Program-made: the position numbers and the translations under genes
NCBI GenBank assembly: GCA_039187815.1
Contig: JBCCZI010000023.1
Span: forward strand, 1-41,322
Length of the DNA stretch: 41,322 nucleotides
Direction of reading: 5' to 3'
Origin: Thermohalobaculum sp039187815
GTDB lineage: Bacteria; Pseudomonadota; Alphaproteobacteria; Rhodobacterales; Rhodobacteraceae
Notes under the pieces: model-generated
What the model saw: the letters and a program-made list of their open reading frames with translations, nothing else
Database searches by the model: none
What the model was told of the DNA's origin: nothing
Shown here: one piece after another, positions 23,662-31,890 of the stretch
Position numbering within the stretch: the stretch's first letter is position 1
How the letters are laid out: each line of letters starts with the position of its first letter

Positions 23662-24308
23662 TGGAACGGGGCGCCCTCACCCGGGTCGCCCACCAGCGAA
23701 AGCGCCCCGAGTGTCACAGGAGCGCCGAGAAACCGTCCGAAATGGGCCTTTGCTCGGTCAAGGACAGGCGATACTTCCGCATCGGTCAACCGGCGGCTGA
23801 GGGTCAGATGAAACCGGAAGTGCTCGAAAACGCTTGGATAGCCCCAGCGCTCGAGCCGCTCGAGGGCGGCCGCATCGAGACCACTCGCCTTGCGCCGGGC
23901 CCGCTCGGCCTCGTTGAGCGGCGCCCGGTGCGCGTCGAGCTCTCGCACACAGGCGCCAGCCAGAGTGTCCAGATCCGCCGTCTGCTCGGTGGGGCGAAGC
24001 GCCAGGAACCCCAGCGATGCATCGATCGTGAGCCCCGGCAGAACGACCGGGCGCAACCGCGCCGCGAGGGCCGCGACCGCCGCGTCGAGATCCCCCGGAG
24101 CATGGCCCTCGGCCAGACGAAACGGCGCTTTCAGCGTCGCGTGAAAGCCATAGCGCCGCGGCGTTGCGACCATATCGTCGGCAGGCGCCTCGACGGACCG
24201 CTTCGCGCGGGCGTACAGATCCCAGCCGAGCCATTGCGCGCCCGCCTCGGCCAGATCCGTGTCTGGACACCAGTACACCCCATACCGTGCGTAACCCTCA
24301 TAGCCCAT
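23631..24308 (-). CDS. DUF1045 / TIGR03223 phosphonate-locus protein, 2H phosphoesterase fold
   Basis: 225 residues. Two H-x-T motifs, FHATLKAPF (His56) and FHLTLSRRL (His167), mark the 2H phosphoesterase superfamily, whose members open cyclic phosphates or make 2',3'-cyclic ends. GYARYGVYWCPDTDLAEAGA at the N-terminus is typical of the TIGR03223 phosphonate group. In C-P lyase pathways PhnP opens the 5-phosphoribosyl 1,2-cyclic phosphate; no phnP is visible here, so this protein is a good candidate to do that step. It is convergent with phnN (31 bp overlap) and divergent from phnM (47-bp gap). Function is inferred from fold and context. Confidence 0.85.
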   Translation of the reverse strand: MGYEGYARYGVYWCPDTDLAEAGAQWLGWDLYARAKRSVEAPADDMVATPRRYGFHATLKAPFRLAEGHAPGDLDAAVAALAARLRPVVLPGLTIDASLGFLALRPTEQTADLDTLAGACVRELDAHRAPLNEAERARRKASGLDAAALERLERWGYPSVFEHFRFHLTLSRRLTDAEVSPVLDRAKAHFGRFLGAPVTLGALSLVGDPGEGAPFHHLASHALSG

Positions 24309-24355
24309 GCGCTCGCCCCCCTTGCTGCGCGCCCCCAGGTTCCAGGAGCCCTGCG

Positions 24356-25561
24356 ATGTCTAGCCTAACCGAGCGCGTTCGTCAGGATGCCCCAGAGGGG
24401 TCACCGGTCCGTTTGGCCGGATCGGTCACGCTCGCCAATGCGCGTTTGGTGCTGCCAGACCGCGTCCAGCCCGGCTGCGTTCGGATCGAGAACGGCGTGA
24501 TCGCTGCGGTCGAGGCGGGGACGGCCGCGCCCGCCCATGCCATCGATTGCGCCGGCGCCTTGGTGGTGCCGGGTCTGGTCGAGCTTCACACTGACAATCT
24601 CGAGCGCCATCTCAAGCCGCGTCCCGGCGTGCATTGGCCGCGCAATGCCGCCGTGATCGCCCATGATGGAGAGATTGCCGCCGCGGGCATCACGACCGTC
24701 TTCGACGCCGTCCGCGCCGGTACGCTCAAGACACCCTTCGAGAGCCATGAGGGTCTGCGCTATGCCCGCGAGGTCTCGGTCGAGATCGGCCGGCTCTCGG
24801 CGACGGGCGTGCTGCGGGCCGATCATCTGCTGCACATCCGGGCCGAGATCTGCTCGCAATCGGTGCTGGAGGAGATCGAGGAGTTCACGGGCGATCCCCT
24901 GGTGCGCATCGTGTCGGTGATGGATCACACGCCCGGTCAGCGCCAGTTTGCGAACGAGGCGAAGTACCGGGCCTACTATATGGGCAAGCACGGCCTCAGC
25001 GGCGCCGAGATGGACGGCTTTGTCGCCTACACCAAGGCCTTGACCGCAGATGTTGGCAAGAAGCATGAGGACGGTGTCGTGGCCTGGTCCAAAGCGGCGG
25101 GCGCCGTGTTGGCGAGCCATGACGACACCAATGCCGGGCATGTTGAGGCCTCGCTGGCCATCGGCGTCGGCTTTGCCGAGTTTCCCACGACCCTCGAGGC
25201 GGCGCGCGCCTATCACGAGGCCAAAGTTCCCGTGATGATGGGAGCGCCCAACATCCTGCGGGGCGGCAGCCATTCCGGCAATGTCGCGGCGGCCGAGTTG
25301 GCGGCCGCGGGATTGCTCGACATTCTGTCCTCGGACTACGTGCCCTCGGCGCTGCTGATGGGGGCGATCAAGCTGTCTGAGATCACCGGAGATCTGCCAG
25401 GTGCCATCGCCACGGTCACGCGCAACCCGGCCCGGGCCGCCGGCCTGACCGATCGCGGCGAGATCGCCCCCGGGCAGCGCGGCGATCTGGTGATGCTGGC
25501 CGATATCGACGGCATGGCGGTGCCCGTGCAGGTCTGGCGCGCGGGGCGACAGGTCGCCTGA
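24356..25561 (+). CDS. phnM: Alpha-D-ribose 1-methylphosphonate 5-triphosphate diphosphatase
   Basis: 401 residues from the ATG at 24356, which has AGGAG about 10 nt upstream; the longer open frame is antisense to DUF1045. Amidohydrolase-fold protein with metal motif VELHTDNLERHLKPRPGVHW, a PhnM signature, VMDHTPGQRQF, ASHDDTNAGHVE and LSSDYVPSALLMGA. PhnM cleaves pyrophosphate from the triphosphoribosyl phosphonate to make the PhnJ substrate. It has its own start region separated from phnN by the DUF1045 gene, so it may be regulated apart from the core operon. Convergent with the M48 gene, with 4 bp between stops. Confidence 0.95.
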   Translation: MSSLTERVRQDAPEGSPVRLAGSVTLANARLVLPDRVQPGCVRIENGVIAAVEAGTAAPAHAIDCAGALVVPGLVELHTDNLERHLKPRPGVHWPRNAAVIAHDGEIAAAGITTVFDAVRAGTLKTPFESHEGLRYAREVSVEIGRLSATGVLRADHLLHIRAEICSQSVLEEIEEFTGDPLVRIVSVMDHTPGQRQFANEAKYRAYYMGKHGLSGAEMDGFVAYTKALTADVGKKHEDGVVAWSKAAGAVLASHDDTNAGHVEASLAIGVGFAEFPTTLEAARAYHEAKVPVMMGAPNILRGGSHSGNVAAAELAAAGLLDILSSDYVPSALLMGAIKLSEITGDLPGAIATVTRNPARAAGLTDRGEIAPGQRGDLVMLADIDGMAVPVQVWRAGRQVA

Positions 25562-25565
25562 TCCG

Positions 25566-26255
25566 TCAGCCCTTCCAGCGCGAGGCGTTGTCGCGGATCG
25601 CGGCGGCGCGTTCCTTGACCGGCGGATGGCTGGCGAGCCAGCTGACCGGACCATCGGGCAATTTGGCCCCCGGCTCCAGATGCTCGAGCTTCTCGAGCAT
25701 CCGGGCCTGCGGCTCGGCCCCCAGGCCTGAGCGCAGCATCAGCGCGGTGGCATAGGCATCCGCCTCGAACTCGTCCCGGCGCGACAGGGTGGCGACGAAA
25801 ACGCTCGAGAGCATCCGCGCCAATTGCCAGCCAATGATCGGGATCAGCCGCGCCAACAGCCCGCCGACAACGACGTTGACCGCCTGTGCGGCTGCCAGAT
25901 CGATCGCGCGGCGTTTGGTGTGCCCGAGCGCCAGATGGCCAAGCTCATGGGCCACGACCGAGGCAAACTCCGGCGCCGAGATCCGCCCTTCCCGCACCTG
26001 TTTCACCAGGCCTTCGGTGACATAGATCTCACCGGACGGCGTCGCGAGCCCATTGATGATCGGCGCTTGCAGCACCCGCACCGCCACCCGGTCGACCCCT
26101 GCGGTCTGGCTGAGCCGGTGGACCAGGCCCTCGAGCGTGTCGCTCTTGAGCGGGCGCGACTGGCGGCGCAGCCCGCGGCCGGACATCTTGGCCGAGACGT
26201 GCCACCAGAACAGCGGCAGCGCCACCAGCAGCAGGATCGAAAGCAGCTTTACCAT
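25566..26255 (-). CDS. M48 family zinc metalloprotease
   Basis: 229 residues from the ATG at 26255; a longer open frame to 26345 overlaps the upstream gene and lacks a ribosome site. Residues 3-19 are a membrane anchor (LLSILLLVALPLFWW). VVAHELGHLALGH gives zinc ligands His103 and His107 with Glu104, and RRDEFEADAYA supplies the third ligand. NGLATPSGEIYVTEGLV is typical of the BepA/LoiP-type branch. The protease domain probably faces the periplasm and degrades damaged envelope proteins. It is 31 bp downstream of the DUF6653-like gene on the same strand, so they form a pair. Confidence 0.88.
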   Translation of the reverse strand: MVKLLSILLLVALPLFWWHVSAKMSGRGLRRQSRPLKSDTLEGLVHRLSQTAGVDRVAVRVLQAPIINGLATPSGEIYVTEGLVKQVREGRISAPEFASVVAHELGHLALGHTKRRAIDLAAAQAVNVVVGGLLARLIPIIGWQLARMLSSVFVATLSRRDEFEADAYATALMLRSGLGAEPQARMLEKLEHLEPGAKLPDGPVSWLASHPPVKERAAAIRDNASRWKG

Positions 26256-26286
26256 GCCGGAGATATAGGCGCCCGGAGCCGGTGCG

Positions 26287-26793
26287 TCACGGGGTGCCGC
26301 GCCGCCAGCGGCCATAGTCCGGCGCCGTCTCGGCCATCCCGTCAAAGAGCCAGACCATGCGGTCGAGAAACCACAGCTTTCCCCCGATCACCAGCAAGAG
26401 ACCAAGGAGCAGGGGCCAGATCTCGAGCGCCCAGAGCCCCCACAGCAGAAACGGCATGCCGGCGGCCGAGACTGCCGTCAGCAGCCAGGCCCACAGCGCA
26501 TGATGCCGCGGGATGGGCACCTGCTCTCGGGCGAGCCAAACCCGCTCGCCCATCACTGCGCGCGAGGCCCAGGCGCGCGTGTGCGCCGGTGGCGGAAAGG
26601 CGCGCGGATTCGCCCATGTCCAAGCCACAAGGGCGCCGATCGGCAGCAGACACCACCAACCGATCCAGACCCGCGCCCAGATCGCCAGGCAGAGCAGCGG
26701 CAGCACCGGAACGCGAGTCCAGGCCGACCAGGGATTGGCGTGGCGATCCCACGTCGCTTCGTCCATGGCAAAGGCGCGCGCAATGGCTTTCAT
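26287..26793 (-). CDS. DUF6653-like integral membrane protein
   Basis: 168 residues with a good GGGAGGA ribosome site. EATWDRHANPWSAWTRVPVL at the N-terminus is the recognisable family feature; I assign DUF6653 from memory with moderate confidence. Four hydrophobic segments (about residues 29-43, 46-62, 100-120, 122-140) rich in tryptophan. No catalytic motif is visible. Probably cotranscribed with the M48 protease gene downstream, possibly a partner or substrate adaptor, which is inference. Divergent from the VOC gene, 117 bp away. Confidence 0.65.
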   Translation of the reverse strand: MKAIARAFAMDEATWDRHANPWSAWTRVPVLPLLCLAIWARVWIGWWCLLPIGALVAWTWANPRAFPPPAHTRAWASRAVMGERVWLAREQVPIPRHHALWAWLLTAVSAAGMPFLLWGLWALEIWPLLLGLLLVIGGKLWFLDRMVWLFDGMAETAPDYGRWRRGTP

Positions 26794-26910
26794 GACGTCC
26801 TCCCGAACCCATTTGTGCCCGCCAGAGAACGCTCTGTTGCCGAGCCCCCGGTTTATTCCGCGGTCCGGCTTCGTATGTCAAAGAGAACCGAACTGCACAG
26901 GAGCCCCTTC

Positions 26911-27426
26911 ATGGACCCTCAGATCCCGTCTTCCGAGCCCGCCAAGAACCCGGCGCCGCCGGCCGTGCGCGTGGGCCATGTGCACTTGCGGGTCTCGGAT
27001 CTCGACCGCTCGGTGGCGTTCTACCGCGACGTGCTCGGCCTCGATGTGCTGCAACGGGTGCCGAGCGGAGCGGCCTTCTTGTCAGCAGGTGGATACCATC
27101 ACCATCTCGGTCTCAACACTTGGGATAGCAAGGGGGGCACGCCGCCGCCGCCGGGCCATACTGGGCTCTTTCACACGGCGTTCCTCTATCCGGACCGGCC
27201 GGCCTTGGCCTGCGCTGTGGCTCGGGTGCTGGCCGCGGGCGTGCGGCTTGATGGCAAGGCCGATCACGGCGTCTCGGAGGCCGTCTACTTCCGCGACCCG
27301 GACGGAAACGGCATCGAACTCTATCGCGATCGGCCGGAAACGGAGTGGCCACGCGGGACCGATGGCGGGCTTGCCATGGTGAATGCGCCGCTCGATCTGG
27401 ACTCGCTGCTGGCCGAGGCGGTCTGA
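26911..27426 (+). CDS. VOC family protein (catechol 2,3-dioxygenase/glyoxalase-like)
   Basis: 171 residues from the ATG at 26911 with AGGAG about 8 nt before it. Two beta-alpha-beta-beta-beta units: VGHVHLRVSDLDRSVAFYRD, VLGLDVLQRV, then HHLGLNTW, TGLFHTAFLYP, and VYFRDPDGNGIELYRDRP with the C-terminal metal glutamate. This resembles the CatE-like group of extradiol dioxygenase relatives. Histidines His in VGHVHL and HHLGLN plus Glu would bind one divalent metal. The substrate is unknown and no aromatic pathway is adjacent. Confidence 0.88.
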   Translation: MDPQIPSSEPAKNPAPPAVRVGHVHLRVSDLDRSVAFYRDVLGLDVLQRVPSGAAFLSAGGYHHHLGLNTWDSKGGTPPPPGHTGLFHTAFLYPDRPALACAVARVLAAGVRLDGKADHGVSEAVYFRDPDGNGIELYRDRPETEWPRGTDGGLAMVNAPLDLDSLLAEAV

Positions 27427-27438
27427 GGCTGGGGGGGG

Positions 27439-27454
27439 CGGGCCGCGCGGCCCG
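27439..27454. terminator. GC-rich perfect palindrome between convergent genes
   Basis: CGGGCCGCGCGGCCCG is a perfect 16-bp palindrome in the 39-bp gap between the VOC and TctC-type genes. CTGAG at the VOC stop and CTCAG at the TctC stop extend the symmetry around it. No T tract follows. Likely a shared RNA end. Confidence 0.4.
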
Positions 27455-27465
27455 GATGCCGCCGC

Positions 27466-28455
27466 TCAGGGGCGCGGGATGCCGATGACCTCCGGGCTCA
27501 CCTTCGTTGCACCCAGGGCATCTAGCGTCCAGGCAAAGGTCTGCTCGAGCTTGGCGAATTTGGCCGAGGCCTGCGGCCCGCTCTCGCCGGACAGGTCATA
27601 GGCGTTGATCAGCGCCCACTGCTTGACCGCCGGGGCCTGCATGGCTTTGCGAAAGGCCTCGGTCAGTTGGACCTTCACCGAGGCCGGCGCATCGGCGCGG
27701 ACCGCAAAGCCGATCGCCTGCTTCAGCGGCAGATACTCTGAGATTTCGGGATAGATGTCGAAGGCGGAGGGGATCTCGGATCCGGGCTCGGGCGTAAGCA
27801 TCGCGAGCGGGTAGAGTTGTCCGCGGTCGATCAGGTCCCATTGTTCGGCCAGAGAGGTGATCACCACATCCACATCGCCCTTCAACGCCGACTCGTGGCT
27901 CGGCCCCGAGCCGTTGTGGGGCACGAATGTGAACTCCACATCAGCCCCCTTCTCGAGCGCGAGCATGTTGAGATGGTGGATCGACCCGGCCCCGCTGGCG
28001 GCCACGCGGATCTTGCGCGGATTGGCCCTTGCATCGGCGATCAGCGCCTCAAAGGTCAGGTATTCACTGCGCGGGGTCGACGAGACAAGATCCGGCGAGC
28101 CGCCGACGATGAAGGGATGCCACACATCAAAGCGCCGGTTCCAGCCGCCAAGCACCGCTGCGGTGACGTTCGACTCGGACAGCCCCACCAGCGTGTAACC
28201 ATCCGCCGGTTTGTCAAAGACGAACTGCATTCCGTTCGATCCGGCTTCTCCGCCGGTGACGTTCGTGACCGAGATCGAGACGGGAAGCTCCTTCTCCATC
28301 TCCGCCATGATCATGCGGTTGATGGAGTCTGTGCCTCCGCCTTCGCCCCAAACGACCACCGTTGTGATATCGCGAGCGGGATAGCCCTGTGCGCCCGCCA
28401 ACCCAACCAAAAATCCGTGCGCCACCAAGACGCACGCGAACACCGCATAATGCAT
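27466..28455 (-). CDS. Tripartite tricarboxylate transporter solute-binding protein (TctC/Bug)
   Basis: 329 residues from the ATG at 28455, which has GGGGGAA 8-9 nt upstream. Signal peptide at residues 1-23 (MHYAVFACVLVAHGFLVGLA, then GAQ). The Bug pattern is clear: YPARDITTVVVWGEGGGTD, VTNVTGGEAGSNGM, PADGYTLVG, and IRVAASGAGSIHHLNM. These periplasmic proteins clamp carboxylates by water-bridged contacts and often serve TctAB permeases or sensors. No tctA or tctB gene is nearby, as is common for the many orphan Bug proteins. Ligand unknown. Confidence 0.88.
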   Translation of the reverse strand: MHYAVFACVLVAHGFLVGLAGAQGYPARDITTVVVWGEGGGTDSINRMIMAEMEKELPVSISVTNVTGGEAGSNGMQFVFDKPADGYTLVGLSESNVTAAVLGGWNRRFDVWHPFIVGGSPDLVSSTPRSEYLTFEALIADARANPRKIRVAASGAGSIHHLNMLALEKGADVEFTFVPHNGSGPSHESALKGDVDVVITSLAEQWDLIDRGQLYPLAMLTPEPGSEIPSAFDIYPEISEYLPLKQAIGFAVRADAPASVKVQLTEAFRKAMQAPAVKQWALINAYDLSGESGPQASAKFAKLEQTFAWTLDALGATKVSPEVIGIPRP

Positions 28456-28483
28456 TCCAAGTTCCCCCAAAGTTCTCGCGCGT

Positions 28484-28511
28484 ATACTACCGCGGAGTTG
28501 GGCCATATCAA
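28484..28511 (-). promoter_or_regulatory. Candidate sigma70 promoter for the TctC-type gene
   Basis: Minus-strand TTGATA (28511-28506) and TAGTAT (28489-28484) with a 16-bp spacer, ending 28 bp before the ATG. The surrounding 28,500-28,600 stretch is the most AT-rich non-coding patch in this area. Confidence 0.5.
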
Positions 28512-28698
28512 ACCTGGTTAATGTTCTAAAAACTAGAGGTCGCCCGGATAGGTTGAGTAGCTGTTTTAAACTGAGACATGATTATTGCAATTTGCGCGAG
28601 GTTTTGGCGCGATTTGCAAGTTCTCGACGGTTTCCCGGAGCTTGTGACCCTATGCCCCGGCGCGCTCGGGGACGGCAGAGGCGGCGGACTGCACCTGT

Positions 28699-29100
28699 TC
28701 AGTGCGTTTCGCCATGCATTCTGCGCAGCTCCTCGGCAAGGATTCGCGCATTGCGGGCGTTCGAGCGGTTGAAGATGTCGAGCAGGTCCCCGACCACGGG
28801 CACGAGCCCGATGGCCCAGTCGACGCCCATATGCAGACCCATGCGCATGCGGGTCTGTCGGGAGACGCCGAGCCTGTGCGCCTCGAGGATCAGATAGCCG
28901 GAGATGGCCGTCGACAGAAGATCGCCGACCACGGGCACAAAGCCGAGGATCGCATCCGCCCCGATCCGCCAGCCAAGGCCTGGCACCTGGAACCGGGTGT
29001 CGAGCCAGTCCGCCAGGCGCTCGATCCGGACCAGGCGATCGCGTATGGGGCCAGGCGGAAACGTCTCGATCTGGATATGGGCGGGCCGGATCTGACGCAT
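28699..29100 (-). CDS. DUF4112 membrane protein
   Basis: 133 residues. The DUF4112 pattern is a repeated hairpin: ILGFVPVVGDLLSTAISGYL and IGLVPVVGDLLDIFNRSN, each a hydrophobic helix ending in VPVVGDLL, separated by a basic linker RQTRMRMG. No catalytic residues. Its ATG shares one base with the stop of the VWA gene upstream (TGATG), so it is the last gene of the MoxR-VWA set. Function unknown; membrane association is seen from the sequence. Confidence 0.82.
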   Translation of the reverse strand: MRQIRPAHIQIETFPPGPIRDRLVRIERLADWLDTRFQVPGLGWRIGADAILGFVPVVGDLLSTAISGYLILEAHRLGVSRQTRMRMGLHMGVDWAIGLVPVVGDLLDIFNRSNARNARILAEELRRMHGETH

Positions 29101-30290
29101 CAGCGGCTGAGCGCCTTGGTGGCGGTCTCGAGGCCCGCAAGCGTCATGGGATACATCCGACCCTCCATGATCTTGCTCAGCATGCCAGTGGATTGGGTAT
29201 AGCGCCAATGGGCCTCGGGCGTCGGGTTGATCCAGGCGGCTGAGGCGAAGTGCTGAAGCAGCCTGCGGAGCCAGACCTCGCCCGCTTCGGCATTCCAATG
29301 CTCGTTGGCGCCGCCCGGCATCATGATCTCATAGGGGCTCATGGCCGCGTCGCCGACAAAGACCATCTTCCAGTCCGGGCCATAGGTGTGGATCAGGTCC
29401 AGCGTCGGTGTCTGCTCGTCCCAGCGCCGGGCATTGTTGCGCCAGACCCCCTCATAAACACAGTTGTGGAAGTAGTAGTATTCGAGGTTCTTGAATTCGG
29501 ACCGGGCGGCGGAGAACAATTCTTCGACGACTTTGACATGGTCGTCCATCGAGCCGCCCACATCGAACAGCATAAGGACTTTGACGGCGTTGTGCCGTTC
29601 GGGGCGGGTCTTGACGTCGAGCCAGCCTTGGTGGGCCGTGGCACGGATGGTGCCGTCGAGATCGAGCTCTTCGGCTGCGCCGTCGCGGGCCCAACGGCGC
29701 AGACGTTTGAGCGCAACCTTGATCGAGCGGGTGCCGATCTCGCGGTCGCCGTCGAGGTCCCGGAAACGGCGCTTGTCCCAGACCTTGACGGCGCGGCGGT
29801 GGCGCGAGCGGTCCTGGCCGATGCGCACACCTTCGGGGTTGTAGCCATAGGCGCCAAAGGGCGAGGTGCCGGCGGTGCCGATCCATTTGTTGCCGCCTTG
29901 GTGGCGGCCCTTTTGCTCTTCGAGGCGCTGGCGGAGCGTGTCCATCAACTTGTCCCAGCCGCCGAGGCTCTCAACCAGCGCCTTGTCTTCCTCGCTGAGG
30001 GTCTTCTCGGCGAGGCGGCGGAGCCACTCATCGGGCAGGGCGACGGTGTCGATGGCTTCTCCCTCGGCGCCGGTTGGCGGCTCGAGCCCCTTGAAAACCT
30101 CGGCAAAGACCCGGTCGAAGCGGTCGAGGAAGCGTTCGTCCTTGACCAGGGCCGCACGCGAAAGGTGGTAAAATCCGTCAATGTCGAAGGTGACCAGATC
30201 GGCGGCGGTGGCTTCGATCAGCGTCAGGTGCTCGCGGAGCGAGACCGGCAGCCCGGCGGCTTTGAGCCCAAAGAAGAGGGTCAGGAACAT
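29100..30290 (-). CDS. CoxE-like VWA domain protein
   Basis: 396 residues from the ATG at 30290. N-terminal half is helical (LTLFFGLKAAGLPVSLREHL, FYHLSRAALVKDERFLDRFD), typical of the CoxE/YehP-type partners of MoxR ATPases. A KWIGTAGTSPFGAYGYNPEG motif and a basic stretch follow. The VWA domain begins near residue 235: MLFDVGGSMDDH at Asp243-Ser247 is a metal site in which the first Ser of DxSxS is Gly, as often seen in this group. EYYYFHNCVYEGVW and FVGDAAMSPYEI are conserved. MoxR/VWA pairs insert metals or activate enzyme complexes. No obvious client enzyme is next to it. Confidence 0.88.
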   Translation of the reverse strand: MFLTLFFGLKAAGLPVSLREHLTLIEATAADLVTFDIDGFYHLSRAALVKDERFLDRFDRVFAEVFKGLEPPTGAEGEAIDTVALPDEWLRRLAEKTLSEEDKALVESLGGWDKLMDTLRQRLEEQKGRHQGGNKWIGTAGTSPFGAYGYNPEGVRIGQDRSRHRRAVKVWDKRRFRDLDGDREIGTRSIKVALKRLRRWARDGAAEELDLDGTIRATAHQGWLDVKTRPERHNAVKVLMLFDVGGSMDDHVKVVEELFSAARSEFKNLEYYYFHNCVYEGVWRNNARRWDEQTPTLDLIHTYGPDWKMVFVGDAAMSPYEIMMPGGANEHWNAEAGEVWLRRLLQHFASAAWINPTPEAHWRYTQSTGMLSKIMEGRMYPMTLAGLETATKALSR

Positions 30291-30304
30291 GGGGCGGAGA
30301 CTGC

Positions 30305-30396
30305 CTGAACGCGTCCTCCCGCGCAACGCCTCGCAGGGCGCTCCCGCCCGCGCACCCCGCGCCCTGCTCGGACCTTGCGCGGGAGGGTGCGTTCAG
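30305..30396. repeat. 92-bp nested inverted-repeat element
   Basis: Outer arms 30305-30326 and 30375-30396 are 22 bp each and match at 20 of 22 positions as inverted repeats (outer CTGAACGC, inner CCTCCCGCGCAA); the two mismatches are G-U pairs in plus-strand RNA. Inside, GCAGGGCGC (30333-30341) and GCGCCCTGC (30359-30367) form a second perfect 9-bp stem. The element fills almost all of the 102-bp gap between the 58-residue membrane peptide gene and the VWA gene and touches the peptide's stop codon. It looks like a dispersed palindromic repeat or a strong processing/termination hairpin within the operon. Confidence 0.6.
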
Positions 30397-30569
30397 ACGA
30401 ACAGGCCGAGGCGGAGCGCGATGGTTTGCAAAACCAGCATGGCCAAGGTGGCCGGGATGGCATGGGCGAGCGCGAATTGAATGCGGTCCGCTCGGTTGCC
30501 CTTGCGCAGGGCGGCCCGGCGCCAGCCGAGGGCGGCAAAGGCGGCGAAGGTCACGGCGAGCAGCAGCAT
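30393..30569 (-). CDS. Small two-helix membrane protein, 58 residues
   Basis: The ATG at 30569 has GGAGAA about 6 nt upstream and lies 25 bp after the DUF2927 stop on the same strand. Residues 1-15 (MLLLAVTFAAFAALG) and 33-56 are hydrophobic helices, joined by a basic loop (WRRAALRKGNRADR). This is a positive-inside hairpin with both ends outside. The stop codon overlaps the end of the nested inverted repeat. The longer open frame on this strand starting at 30812 is antisense-like inside the DUF2927 gene and was not used. No family recognised; called from ribosome site, operon position and composition. Confidence 0.6.
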   Translation of the reverse strand: MLLLAVTFAAFAALGWRRAALRKGNRADRIQFALAHAIPATLAMLVLQTIALRLGLFV

Positions 30570-30594
30570 GCGGTTCTCCAGCGGTCTCAAGGCC

Positions 30595-31890
30595 TCAGGG
30601 AGTGCGAGAGATCCCAAAAGCATAGGCGCTCCAGGCGCGGGCCTGGGCGGTGGCGGCATCGGCCTCGGCAGTGCGGCCGAGGGCGTCGAGCGCGCGCCGA
30701 CGGATGGCGTAGACGCTTGCGAGCGCCTCGTCCAGCCCATGGGCCGCCAGACGGCGGGGCAGGGGATCGGAGAGCGCCAGCGCGGTCTTTGGATCGCCGC
30801 GTTTGAGGGCAAGACCGGCGCGGGACAGCGCGAGGGTCAGAACCCGCGGATCATCGGGCCCGTGTTGTGCCGTGCAGACCTCGGTTGCTTCGGCCAGGAG
30901 GCGCGCGGCCCGGTTCGGTGTCTCGAGCCGCGCGAGCGCGCCCAATGTCGCGAGGCTGTGGCAGAGCGCTGGTCCGCGGGGCGCTGCGCGCGCCAGGGCG
31001 AGGGCCTGCTCGGCGGCGGCTTGGCGGCTGGCGCCGCTACCGGCGCGGGTTGCGGTCTGGGCGATCTGGCGGCGCCATCCCGAGGGCAGGGCGGATTTCG
31101 GATCGGGCAGGGGCGGGGCGCTGTGGCCGCTCGGGTTGATCCGGGCCAAGACGGCGCGGGCGCGAGCCTCGGTCTCGCGGCGCGAGAGCCCGCCCTCCAT
31201 CCCGGGCGCATAGAGCAGGCGCAGCATCAGCAGATCGAGCCGCGTCGGCCAGAGATGGCCGAAGTCATCGTTGAAGATCGAGGGGCCGAGCCCGTAGAGA
31301 TCGTTGCGCGGCCCGAGGCTCTGGGCGATTTCTTCGATCAGGCAACGGCGGATATCGGCCGGGATCGCGGCATCGGGGATAAAGACCGTGACGGCCTCGA
31401 TCGACCGAACCTCGAGCATCGCCATGCCGCCGAGCTTGTCGGGGGCCTTGCGGAACCGGTCCCAGCGGAGATTGCCCGGGGCGACGACGCAGGCCGCGGC
31501 GGGCAGGGCGGCTTCGAACTCGGCGCCGGGCACAAAGCGCAGGAACAGGTTGGGATCGGTGACGCCGAGGCCGATAGCGAGCCCCGCCTCACGCCGCAGA
31601 AACCCGAGGTAGTCTCCGACAAAGCGGCGGTATTGCGGCGCGATGCGCCCCTCCATAGCGACCGTCACCGGCGGCTCAAGGCGCACGAGATAGCGTTGCT
31701 CGCCGCCCCATTCGGTTTCGTGCGTCAGGGTCACAAAGAGCCGCGCCAGCGAGGCGTTCGACCACGCCGTATGCCCGGATGGCACCGCCGCATAGAGCGC
31801 CGGGTCCGGCGGCAATGCGCCGGGGCGCACGGGATCGCGCGCGCTGCAAGCCGCGAGCAGTGCCAACGCCGCGAGGGCGAGCCGGATCAC
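30595..31890 (-). CDS. DUF2927 domain lipoprotein
   Basis: 431 residues from a GTG overlapping the GNAT stop (GTGA). Lipoprotein signal LALAALALLAAC with Cys15. DUF2927 core: SLARLFVTLTHETEWGGEQ, RRFVGDYLGFLRREAG, then CLIEEIAQSLGPRNDLYGLG with SIFNDDFGHLWPTRLDLLML. The QSLG/DDFGHLWPT region resembles the active region of small zincin-like proteins, though a plain HExxH is absent. Residues about 275-420 are alanine-rich helical repeats, perhaps TPR-like. Known in alphaproteobacteria without a described function. Cotranscribed with the GNAT gene. Confidence 0.8.
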   Translation of the reverse strand: MIRLALAALALLAACSARDPVRPGALPPDPALYAAVPSGHTAWSNASLARLFVTLTHETEWGGEQRYLVRLEPPVTVAMEGRIAPQYRRFVGDYLGFLRREAGLAIGLGVTDPNLFLRFVPGAEFEAALPAAACVVAPGNLRWDRFRKAPDKLGGMAMLEVRSIEAVTVFIPDAAIPADIRRCLIEEIAQSLGPRNDLYGLGPSIFNDDFGHLWPTRLDLLMLRLLYAPGMEGGLSRRETEARARAVLARINPSGHSAPPLPDPKSALPSGWRRQIAQTATRAGSGASRQAAAEQALALARAAPRGPALCHSLATLGALARLETPNRAARLLAEATEVCTAQHGPDDPRVLTLALSRAGLALKRGDPKTALALSDPLPRRLAAHGLDEALASVYAIRRRALDALGRTAEADAATAQARAWSAYAFGISRTP

